This document shows, piece by piece, positions 56,004-64,000 of a stretch of DNA of 64,000 bases; the first letter of the stretch is position 1, and every line of letters begins with the position of its first letter. Source of the stretch: Calamus simplicifolius (Eukaryota > Streptophyta > Magnoliopsida > Arecales > Arecaceae); NCBI GenBank assembly GCA_900491605.1, contig UESW01004628.1, forward strand, positions 317,199-381,198, given 5' to 3'. The notes beneath the pieces are model-generated. The model was not told the origin of the DNA and searched no databases. It saw only the letters and a list, made by a program, of their open reading frames with translations. The translations under genes were made by a program, and so were the position numbers.

Positions 56004-57406
56004 TGTTGCCATAGAAATCTGCTCTCCAACTCGAGCGCAGCCCGCCTCCGGATCTGGATGACGACCTTCCATTCGAATGGACCTGCAAGATAGTTCTCAT
56101 GCAGGAAACGTTGGGGGTGGCCCCTGCGGAAGACCCTCCGATGCCCAAGTTAGTGAAAATTCACAGGAAGCAGATATGAGGAGAAGGCTCTTACAGATCA
56201 AGAGTCCCTCAAGAATGGTCTCTCGAGAGCTCTGAATATTGCTTGAGCTTCAATAGGATTTTTAGTGAGAGAGTGAGCATACCTGAAAAGGTTTTTGGGA
56301 AAGGTATTTGTTGCCATACAAATTCGCTCTCCAACTTGGGCGTGGCCCGCCTCCGGATCCGGGTGTCAACCTTCCACTCGGATGGACATGCAAGACAGTC
56401 CTCTTGCAAGGAACGTTAGGGGTGGCCCTTGCGGAAGACCCTCTAATGCCCAAGTCAGTAAAAATTCACAGTAAAAAGATATGAGGAGAAGGCTCTTGCA
56501 GAAGAGTCCCTCAAGAATGGCCTCTCGAGAGCTTTGAATGCTGCTTGAGCTTCAATGAGTTTTTTAGTGAGAGAGTGAGCATACCTGAAAAGGTTTTGGG
56601 AAAAGGTATTTATAGACTATCTGAATATTGGCAGATTGCTCACCTGACTCCTTGAATGTGTCTTGGGAAGTGGGAAATCGGAATCATTTGACTCTGATTC
56701 GAATCAGGTTTGTTACAAGGCCAGTGTGATTCGAATCCTGTCTGAATCTGATTGGTACAACCGGTAGGATTCAAATCCTGTTCATTAGAGGATCAACGGT
56801 TAGGAAAGCTAGTGGGTGCTTTGAGATTCGGCTATTTATAAGCTCTAGGCTACATTTGGCATCATTGGGTTTATTTCCCTCTTAGGACGGTTAGGGATCC
56901 ATGTAGTTGGAATCTTGCCAATTAATCATGGATTTGAACTTTCATTAATTTCCCACACTCGACTCTTTGAGGAAACTACTTTAGAAATCAGGTGATCAGA
57001 GCCGTTCATCATGTGAAGGATTCATCGTGATGGTAGGTAGCAAGCGCACTTGGGCTAGATGTAGAGGTAGCTCAGTCCTGCAAAGGTTCAAGGATACCTC
57101 GATTCTGTCAAGGAATAAAAGTGACTCGGCCTGGTCGAAGCGTAGGAATAGCTCGGTCTGACCGAAGCATAAAAATAGCTCGGTCTTGCCGAGGTATAAG
57201 GGTAGCTCGGTCTGATCGAAGTATAAGGGTAGCTCAATCTGGCCGAGATATGAAAATAGATCAAAATCATCGAAGCTCGGACCTGTCGAGGTATGGTAAT
57301 TTTATCTTTTTCTACACGTGATATTTGGTGAGTGAAAATCGAAAATGATCCTAACCTTTTTGTTATATGCATGGATATTGATGCAATGGCGATTTTATCC
57401 CGTACA
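56004..57406 (-). repeat. 5' LTR of element 2 (1403 bp) with internal tandem duplication
   Basis: Plus-strand reading TGTTGCCATAG (56004) to CCCGTACA (57406). A second TGTTGCCATA at 56319 starts a near-repeat of the first 315 bases, absent in the 3' LTR (34602-35749). It contains at least seven hairpin units (57068-57250) and a minus-strand TATAAATAG at about 56832-56841. Confidence 0.88.
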
Positions 57407-57668
57407 ATTAGTTTGTAATAATGGCTGTGATTGACATTATTTGCCCCCAATTTCAATGATCTAAAATAATTTTGATAATTTTGATAATTGTCACTATAAT
57501 ACTACTGTAATACAATTTGTTATAAATCATATATATCTTGTGAATATAATCAAATACCCTCTTGCCACGTTGCTTAATAGCCGGTGACTAAATTATATAG
57601 CCTATTATATTTTTTGTGGATCCGCCACGACTGGATCTCTTGGCAATGCTCTTCCAATACTGGATGTA
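57407..57668. other. Host spacer between element 2 and the LINE
   Basis: AT-rich DNA, no frame and no recognised element; begins with the possible degenerate target duplication ATTAG. Confidence 0.5.
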
Positions 57669-57669
57669 G

Positions 57670-57724
<55 letters not shown>
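57669..57724. repeat. (TA)n tail of the LINE
   Basis: About 27 TA units directly at the 3' end of the LINE. Confidence 0.95.
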
Positions 57725-57726
<2 letters not shown>

Positions 57727-57739
57727 TGCAAGCGAGCGA

Positions 57740-60700
57740 TCACACTAGTTTAGTGCGAATCAGTCCAGATAGATCAGAGTACAAAATTTGTTGCAAAGGA
57801 GCAGGACAAGGGTCACCCGGCGTCAAAATCCATGGACCAGCAAGCTGAGCTACTGAAGCAGCCACCCAATCCACCGCCAAGTTAGCTTCACGATAAATAT
57901 GACGGGTCTGGGCGCAATCAACCTCCCGCAGAATAGCCCAAATGTCCAAAAGAATCGGATTAGTATAACCAGGAGGGCAATTCTGCATCTGCATCTAAGA
58001 AATGACCGACATGGAGTCACCATCAATCAAAAGCCTCTGAGCATGAAGAACCCAAGCAGCATAAGAAAATCCACCCAAGCCGCATAAAGCTCAGTCATCG
58101 GGACTGAGTAGTCAAGAGTACCAAAACCTCCCACTGCCAATAAGTCACCATGAGGTCCTTGGATAATGAAACAGAACCAGCAGCTCTTCTACGGATACTC
58201 CCGTCAAAGTTGATTTTGACAAACCCTGGAGGGGGGGCTCCCAGGAAATAAAAACCGTAGCTGGATCACTGCCGAAGTAGCAGGGGATCCCCAGTGGCCA
58301 GAGACGTCAGAACCAACACGAGCACAATCCGCCACCAATATATAATCTTCCTTACAATCTTATGAAGAGAATAGTGTTATCAGAAAAAATAAGCTGGTTC
58401 CTAGACAACCAATCTGATAAGCTGTGACCGCCTAGAGACCTTTCTTATGCTGAGAGCACCTCCGAAGGTTAAGAAGGAAGGAAGAGCGCAGGGAGCCCGA
58501 GTCATTCTGTCTGAAAGAATAACCCATCATATGCCAGACCCATCTAGCTCTAGGGCAGATGAAAATAGCATGATCTATAGATTCCTCCTCCAAGCTGCAT
58601 AAAGGGCAGATCGACTGAATAGGTAGACCCCTTTGAGATAGGAGAGCATAGGTAGGAAGAGAGTCCCACAGAAGTTTCCATATAAATAACTGAACTCTGG
58701 GGATAATAGGAAGCTTCCAAATCCATGCTGCATCCTCCGAGCGCTGAGACTGAGGTCTGAACATCCTCATCAGATCCCTAGTCAGAGCCTTAGAGAGACA
58801 TGATCTCTGCCAGAGTCTAACATCAGATGATCGACCAGGAACAAGAGGCATCGAGAGAATCCGCTGGGCAAGCTCAGCACCGAAGAATCTGGTAACCGAG
58901 GGGATATGCCAAACAGGAGGGTCAAAGGAGATTCCTTTACCCTTAAATGGGAAGGGGCCTCAATACTAATAAATGAGGGCCATCGAGAGAGAGGAAGCTC
59001 AGAAATTCAGTCATCCTGAATAACGTTAACCGAAGAACCATCTCCGATCATCCATGAGATATTGTCCAAGATAGTCTGGCCATAGTGACAGACCTCCTTC
59101 CAAAAAGAAGAGCATCCCCGAGGCGGAGTAATGTGCATGGCAGATGACCAGTCTCCATACCTCGTTCGCATCAAAGAGCTCCAAAGACAATGCGGCTCCA
59201 TGAGGAATCTCGAAGTATGTCTGGCAATAAGGGCTTTTCTTCTAACAATCAAAGACTGGATCCTGAGACCACCATCAAAGATAGGCATACAGACCATATC
59301 CCAGGATAAAAGGTGAATCTCGTGACCGTCCTGCATAGAAGCCCATAGGAAATCATGAAAGCATCTCTCGATCTTCCTTAGGCAAGTAATCGGAATGGCA
59401 GCATTCGACATGAGATGCAGGGGAAGAGAGGAAAGAACCGATCGGATAATGATAACCCTAGCCATCATTGAAAGGCCAGTGACCTACCATCCCTCTATGC
59501 TCTGGCGCACCCGTCTCTCAATCTCAGAGAAATCAGAGCAACGAGGCGTCTCCCCGTTATGGGATCCCCAAATACATAAACCTGTCAGTCTGGGTAGTGA
59601 TGCCCGACAAATTGATAATGGCTTCCCTAGTGGATCTAGAAGTCTTTGGGCTAAAGCATATAGAAGACATTAGAAAGTTGACCTTCTATCCTGAAACCTG
59701 ACAGTAGCTCTGAATAATAGAATGAAAGGAAGCCACATTATCAATAGAAGCTTGGCCTAGGAGGATACAATCATCAGCAAAGAGAAGATGAGAGACAAAA
59801 GGGCCCTCTGATCCGGCTATAACTGGGACAATCTGCCTATCATGCTGAGCCTGGCATAAAGCATGAGAAAGATCATCCATAGCTAGGATGAACAGCAAAG
59901 GAGATAAGGGGCAACCCTGTCGAAGACCGACACTGGAGTGGAAAAACTCAGTCGGGCTCCCATTGATGATCAGAGAAAAAGAAGGCTTTTGTATGCAAGC
60001 CATAATCCACTCTATAAATAATCCATCAAACCCAAACTCCAGAAGAGAGCGGTATAAAAAAACCCAACTCAGCCTATCATAAGCATGCTCCATATCGAGC
60101 TTGACAGCCATAAGACATCGTCTGACCGGAGCTCTCTGAAGAACATGCATGAACTCCTGAGCAATGAGGACATTATCCAAAATAGACCTCCCTCTAATGA
60201 AAGTCCCCTGCTCCTCCGAAATGAGGCAAGGAATCACCAGACTAAGGCGACAAGCTAAAAGATGAGCACAAACCTTATACAAGGTAGTGCAAAGGCTAAT
60301 AGGCTGAAAGTGCTGTGGAAGAGAAGCATCAACTCGCTTGGGCACCAAGGTAATATATGTCTGATTCAATTCTAAAGGAATGTGTCTAGCTTTGAAAACA
60401 TCCTAAATAGCTTGAACGACCTCCTGCCCAATAATATCCTAGTAGTGACAGAAGAAAAAGGGCGGGAACCCATCAGGCCCAAAGGCCTTATTCGGACCAA
60501 GCTCCCACAGGGCCACCCTAATCTCATCCGCAGAGATCGACCTGACAAGCATATCATTATCCAGGGAAGAAACCTTCCTGGAATCCGAAACCTGAACAAT
60601 CGGGCCCCCATCTCCAGTAGACTTAGCCCATGTAGCCCGGAAGAAGTGGAGAAGAAGATCACGGATAGAGTGGAAGTCCTCCCGAATGTGCCCCTCTTCA

Positions 60701-61812
60701 TCAACTAACCTCCGAATCCGATTAGCTGCTCTCCGCTTCAGAGTGGCCTGATGAAGAATCTGGTGTTTCGGTCCCCATCACTAATCCACTGAGCCCTAGA
60801 CCTCTGCCACCAATACACCTCCTACTGTCGCAAAAGAGAGTGGTGCCGAGCCAGCAACTCCCTAAGAAAAGAGAGGTTCGAGTCCACCAGAAATCCCTCC
60901 TGATCCTCCTTAGCCTGCAAAATACTGATATCATCTTCAACCTGCTCAACTTGTCTGACCAGATCCCCCACCTCAATCCTATTCCATCTGGATAGTCTAT
61001 GTTTGGCCATCTTAAGTCGATGAGATAACCGATAGACAGCATTGCCCTTGATTGGAATATGCCAGATCTGAGAAATGATAGAATGAGCAGCAGAAAGGCC
61101 TGTCCAAAACTGCTCAAATCTAAACTACTTTCGCATATGCTGATCAGCCTTCGTCGAAATCAAAATAGGGCAATGGTCAGAAGCAATCCTAGGAAGATGA
61201 GTGACAGTAACCGTAGGATACCTTTGAAGCCACTGGGGTGTAGCCATAGCTCTATCTAGTCTCTTCCAGACACGAGCAGACCCTTGACGGTTGTTGCACC
61301 AAGTGAATTGGGATCCCAAATACCCCAAATCCAATAGCTCGGAAGAACCAATGAAGGTTCTAAATTCATTGATGGCAGCTGAGCCAGAAATCCATGTGCC
61401 CCCACGTTTTTTATTAGCCTCAATGATACAATTGAAATCCCCACAATAATAGACAGAAGACCTTGAGCAAGGAGGAAAAGCAGTTCAGACCAAAGAACCC
61501 TTCTCTCCCTATAGTCCGTACTGGCATAGACAGTCGAAAGAAGCCAAGGGTTAGAAGATCCCTCAGAGATCATAAGACTAATCTGATGGTTGCATTGATG
61601 GAAAGCATCTATCCTGCCAGACCTTCAGCCTCCAATGCGTATGAGGACCAAGTTCGGGCAATCCGCCTACGAAAACGGATAAAACTATCCCCCGAAAGCC
61701 TGGTCTCCAAGAGAACACATATATCAAAGTGGTGTAATTGCAATAATCTACTGAAGGAGGATCGAAAGGAAGTCTTTCGAGCTCCTCTAACATTCCACAG
61801 TAAGATCTTCAT
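57740..61812 (-). pseudogene. LINE ORF2: endonuclease, reverse transcriptase, zf-RVT, RNase H; frameshifted
   Basis: ATG at 61812, MKILLWNVRGA, the usual start of the apurinic-type endonuclease; its later motifs are LGYLGSQFTWCNNR and RIASDHCPIL (about 61330-61160). RT (60369-59686): QGTFIRGRSILDNVLIAQEF, KLDMEHAYDRLSW, GLRQGCPLSPLLFILAMD and the catalytic FADD (about 59772-59783). Downstream, WKLPIIPRVQLFIWKLLWDS and LCSLEEESIDHAIFICPRA mark zf-RVT (58740-58540), and RHIYREANLAVDWVAA marks the RNase H end (57900-57850). It would nick the target and copy the LINE RNA there. At least five frame breaks. Confidence 0.9.
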
Positions 61813-62547
61813 TTACAAACTAGAGGAAGATGGGACCCCTCCTTGATCCTCTATCATAATACTATCAACAAGGCCCCCATTCAACAGAGATCAATAATGG
61901 AGAAACCTGTAGTCCATCCAAAACATTACCAGACACGACTCAACAGGAAGATTGTGCCGGAGGTAAGGAATCTGGGCCCAGTCCCTTAGGTTCTCCAACA
62001 GCAACATCCAAGGAAAGTCCAGCCCCCCCATCTGATTGGGCCCTCACCACCTCCTGGACACCTTCCTAATAGCATGGGGCCGGGTCCATCTGGCTTGGAG
62101 AAAAGCTAATCACCTCACCCTTTTTAGAGAAAGGTACCTTCCCTTTTCCCTTCCTCTTATCCAATTTGGATATAATCCTAGGAGCCAGATGTTGGGGAGA
62201 TTGTTGAGAATTTGTTACCCCAATCTTATTGATTTTGATGATTACCAAAAGCCTTGAGTATATTAAAAGATGTAATGAGTTTATTTACATGAACAATAAA
62301 TTTATTTAGAACAATGAATGAGAATGTTAAAGTATAACTTTAATCAATTTGAAACTAACTTCAAGCTCCATGTTTAAGCTTTCAAAAAGAAATTTTATAC
62401 TTCATATTTTAATCAATGAGTTTTTGGAACATTTCTTGAATTAATTCCTAATATCAATTTTATTATATTCAAGTCAAAAATTGATTTAAAATGAATCTGG
62501 AACGAATTAAAGTCAATCAAAAATTCTCTGATTTTTGATACATTCCG

Positions 62548-62870
62548 GAGCCGACTCTAGAGTTTCAGAGTCGACTCCACTCAGAATACAGAAATGACTG
62601 TCTGTCTCGAGTCGACCCCTGTGATTTCAGGAGTCGACCCCTGATTCTGTCGAGCTGACTCCATGACAGTGTGAGTCGACTCCGCTCAGACACCAGAGGT
62701 GTGTTTTTCTGAGCCTTTCGTGAGTCGACCCCTTGCCTTTCATGAGTCGACCCCCGACTGTCAGGAGTCGACACTTTATTTTTGATGAGTCGACCCTCTA
62801 ACTTTCTGAGTATTTCTATTTTTGGTATCACGACTTTGAGCCGACTCGCGGAAAGTAGGAGTCGACTCCA
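62548..62870 (+). repeat. Array of about twelve GAGTCGACTC-type palindromes in the Copia LTR
   Basis: Copies at about 62548, 62568, 62609, 62631, 62650, 62672, 62722, 62744, 62764, 62787, 62838 and 62861, spaced 13-51 bases apart. Some are perfect GAGTCGACTC, others GAGTCGACCC or GAGCCGACTC. They lie just upstream of the TATA box, in U3. Confidence 0.9.
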
Positions 62871-62975
62871 ACAATTCTGGGGGTGATTTTTCTGAATGCC
62901 AACTCAGCGTCAACGGTAAGATTTTTAATCAACGGCTATATTTCTTTGTTTCTAACGGCTATATTTTTGCAGAAT

Positions 62976-62985
62976 CTATAAATAG
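62976..62985 (+). promoter_or_regulatory. TATA box of the Copia LTR
   Basis: CTATAAATAG, preceded by two AACGGCTATAT words at about 62930 and 62953, in the position expected for the LTR promoter. Confidence 0.8.
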
Positions 62986-63865
62986 AGAAGCCATTTTCAA
63001 ATCAAGAAGAGGAAATAGATATTCAAATCAAAAGAGAGAAATCTTTCAGAAAAAGAAGAAAAACAGAGCGTCACTTGAAAAAATCCGTGATTCAAAATAG
63101 AGTGAAAGAAAAAGTGTGAAATCAAAGGAAGCTCCTTCTGTGCTCAAGCTCAACAATCCAAGGAAGCTTCAGAAGAAAATCCAAGAGCTATTCAAGAGCA
63201 TCTCAAGTGATTTTCAACACTCAAAGAAAAGAGGAAAAGCTCAAATCAACTTCAACGTACAGTCCGTGAAGAATCCGAGCTAAGCCCGATTCTACACTTC
63301 AAAGGAGTTGAGGAAAAGAAGAAAAGCTCAAAAGCCAACCAACTGCAAATCAGGCTTTTCTAAACTTTATTCTTATATTTGTTTATCTGCTCATTAAGGA
63401 GCTTTGTAACTGAAAAATAATATTTCTATTCTTTGTGTCTAGTTCAATCTGGGGGATTGAACTAGTTGACGTAGTCTTACCTCGGTACAAGCTTGGTAAA
63501 GCTTGTGATAGGGTTTTTGTGCTGGTGAGCCCTTGAAAACCAGCTGGGTTCGTTGTGATCCCGGGAAAACAACAAGTTTGAGTTGTGAGCTTGTAAAACA
63601 ACCCGGCTGTAATCAAGGAAGATTATAGTGTGGACCCAAGTGAATCTTGGGAGTGGACGTAGGTGTTGGATACACCGAACCACTATAAAATCTTTGTGTT
63701 TGCTGTGCTTTCATTGACTCTTTCTCTATATCTATTTTATTCACTGTACTTTGTATTTACATTGCATTTACCTTCATTCTTCTTAAGCAAACTAATTTTA
63801 AAAAGACTAATTTTTTAAAGAACCCAATTCACCCCCCCCTCTTGGGTTGTCATCTGGGCCAACAT

Positions 63866-63880
63866 TGGTATAGAGCTAGT
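63866..63880 (+). other. Primer binding site of the Copia element
   Basis: TGGTATAGAGCTAG resembles the initiator-Met tRNA site TGGTATCAGAGC with one base missing. Confidence 0.75.
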
Positions 63881-63923
63881 GCTCATTAGATTTTGATCAC
63901 ACGATCAAGAGCTAAAGATTCAA

Positions 63924-64000
63924 ATGGCAACACAAGTTGGATCATTTGCTGAAGGTCATTCTACGAATAGACCTCCACTGTTTAATGGTTTGAATTATTC
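63924..64000 (+). CDS. Copia gag, N-terminal 25 codons (partial, open at the window end)
   Basis: MATQVGSFAEGHSTNRPPLF followed by NGLNY is the usual start of plant Copia gag (DUF4219/UBN2 type, PPLFNGxNY). Only the beginning is visible, so intactness cannot be judged. Confidence 0.85.
   Translation, partial: MATQVGSFAEGHSTNRPPLFNGLNY

Larger units (their letters stand above)
34602..57406 (-). mobile_element. Element 2: Tat-lineage Ty3/gypsy retrotransposon, split by an Athila-like insertion
   Basis: On the minus strand: 5' LTR 57406-56004, leader, gag, protease, RT, dual RNase H, integrase, hairpin array, antisense genes (these on the plus strand), polypurine tract, 3' LTR 35749-34602. Removing the Athila-like insert (37955-46787) leaves about 14 kb, the size of element 1. 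Flanks are GATAG (34597-34601) and ATTAG (57407-57411), only three of five matching, so the target duplication is unclear. Coding regions are heavily decayed, including changed catalytic residues in protease and RT. The LTRs have diverged visibly and one holds an internal duplication, so this is older than element 1. Confidence 0.88.
57669..62201 (-). mobile_element. L1-type LINE with C-terminal RNase H, interrupted at its 5' end by Copia
   Basis: Minus strand: tail of ORF1 (about 62200-62070: LAPRIISKLDKRKGKGKVPF), ORF2 from ATG 61812 to about 57740, then a (TA)n tail at 57669-57724 in place of poly(A). The 5' part is missing because the Copia LTR starts at 62202 inside ORF1. Plant L1-type LINEs that carry an RNase H after the zinc-ribbon-like zf-RVT region are a known group. 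The copy is dead through several stops and frameshifts. Confidence 0.88.
62202..63864 (+). repeat. 5' LTR of the Copia element (1663 bp)
   Basis: TGTTGAGAATTTGTTACCCC to CATCTGGGCCAACA, followed one base later by the primer site. It carries an array of GAGTCGACTC palindromes (62548-62870), AACGGCTATAT repeats, and a TATA box CTATAAATAG (62976-62985) with a purine-rich leader after it. Frames inside are not taken as genes. Confidence 0.88.
62202..64000 (+). mobile_element. Copia-type LTR retrotransposon, 5' part (runs off the window)
   Basis: 5' LTR 62202-63864, primer site 63866-63880 and the first 25 codons of gag. It interrupts the LINE ORF1; the left flank bases are GAGAT (62197-62201), which should recur beyond the 3' LTR outside the window. 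Confidence 0.88.

Noticed and set aside
57669..57724. (TA)n run as a possible replication or recombination signal
   Set aside because: It sits exactly at the LINE 3' end, so a LINE tail is the simpler reading.
60382..60708. 108-codon plus-strand frame opposite the LINE ORF2
   Set aside because: Antisense shadow of a recognised LINE coding region.

Overview
The window reads as nuclear DNA of a flowering plant, almost certainly a monocot. The evidence is the dense nesting of plant-type transposable elements (Tat- and Athila-like Ty3/gypsy, Copia, L1-type LINE, CACTA, Tourist-like MITEs) around one intact intron-bearing plant transporter gene. A large-genome monocot such as a palm is my guess from element style only. 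No rRNA or tRNA gene, CRISPR array or bacterial-type operon was seen.

Layout. 1-1204: LINE ORF1 fragment (-), cut by the window edge. 1734-16458: nearly complete Tat-type Ty3/gypsy element 1 (+), TSD ACATA, LTRs of 1024 and 941 bp, gag-pol with dual RNase H, then a 7.4 kb 3' region carrying hairpin arrays and antisense genes. 17262-24111: gag-only Tat-like element R3 (-), TSD GCAAT, left LTR split by a CACTA element (17441-19106). 24112-34601: the only host-gene island, with one NPF8-type peptide transporter gene (25114-30803, -, five exons, 584 aa) and MITEs downstream of its promoter side. 34602-57406: second autonomous-type Tat element 2 (-), whose antisense gene is split by an Athila-like element (37955-46787, +). 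57407-62201: RNase H-bearing L1-type LINE (-), with its ORF1 cut by a Copia element that starts at 62202 and runs off the window.

How the parts relate. Elements 1, 2 and R3 belong to one superfamily branch: similar gag, leader and polypurine tract, and hairpin arrays of the CTCGGC-loop-GCCGAG type in both LTR and 3' region. Elements 1 and 2 also share an antisense, spliced gene (Transposase_28-like head, coiled-coil middle, acidic tail) with three introns at matching places, and a second antisense unit with its own TATA box and poly(A)-type end. R3 keeps only gag and arrays and probably used proteins of relatives. All retroelement coding regions are broken; the host transporter gene looks intact.

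Most notable: an Athila copy that starts exactly at its primer binding site with no 5' LTR but a TSD-like overlap; the conserved antisense spliced gene; and hairpin arrays with paired arm changes and higher-order periods (154 bp in R3, about 96 bp in element 2). All calls come from reading by eye; no database search was possible.
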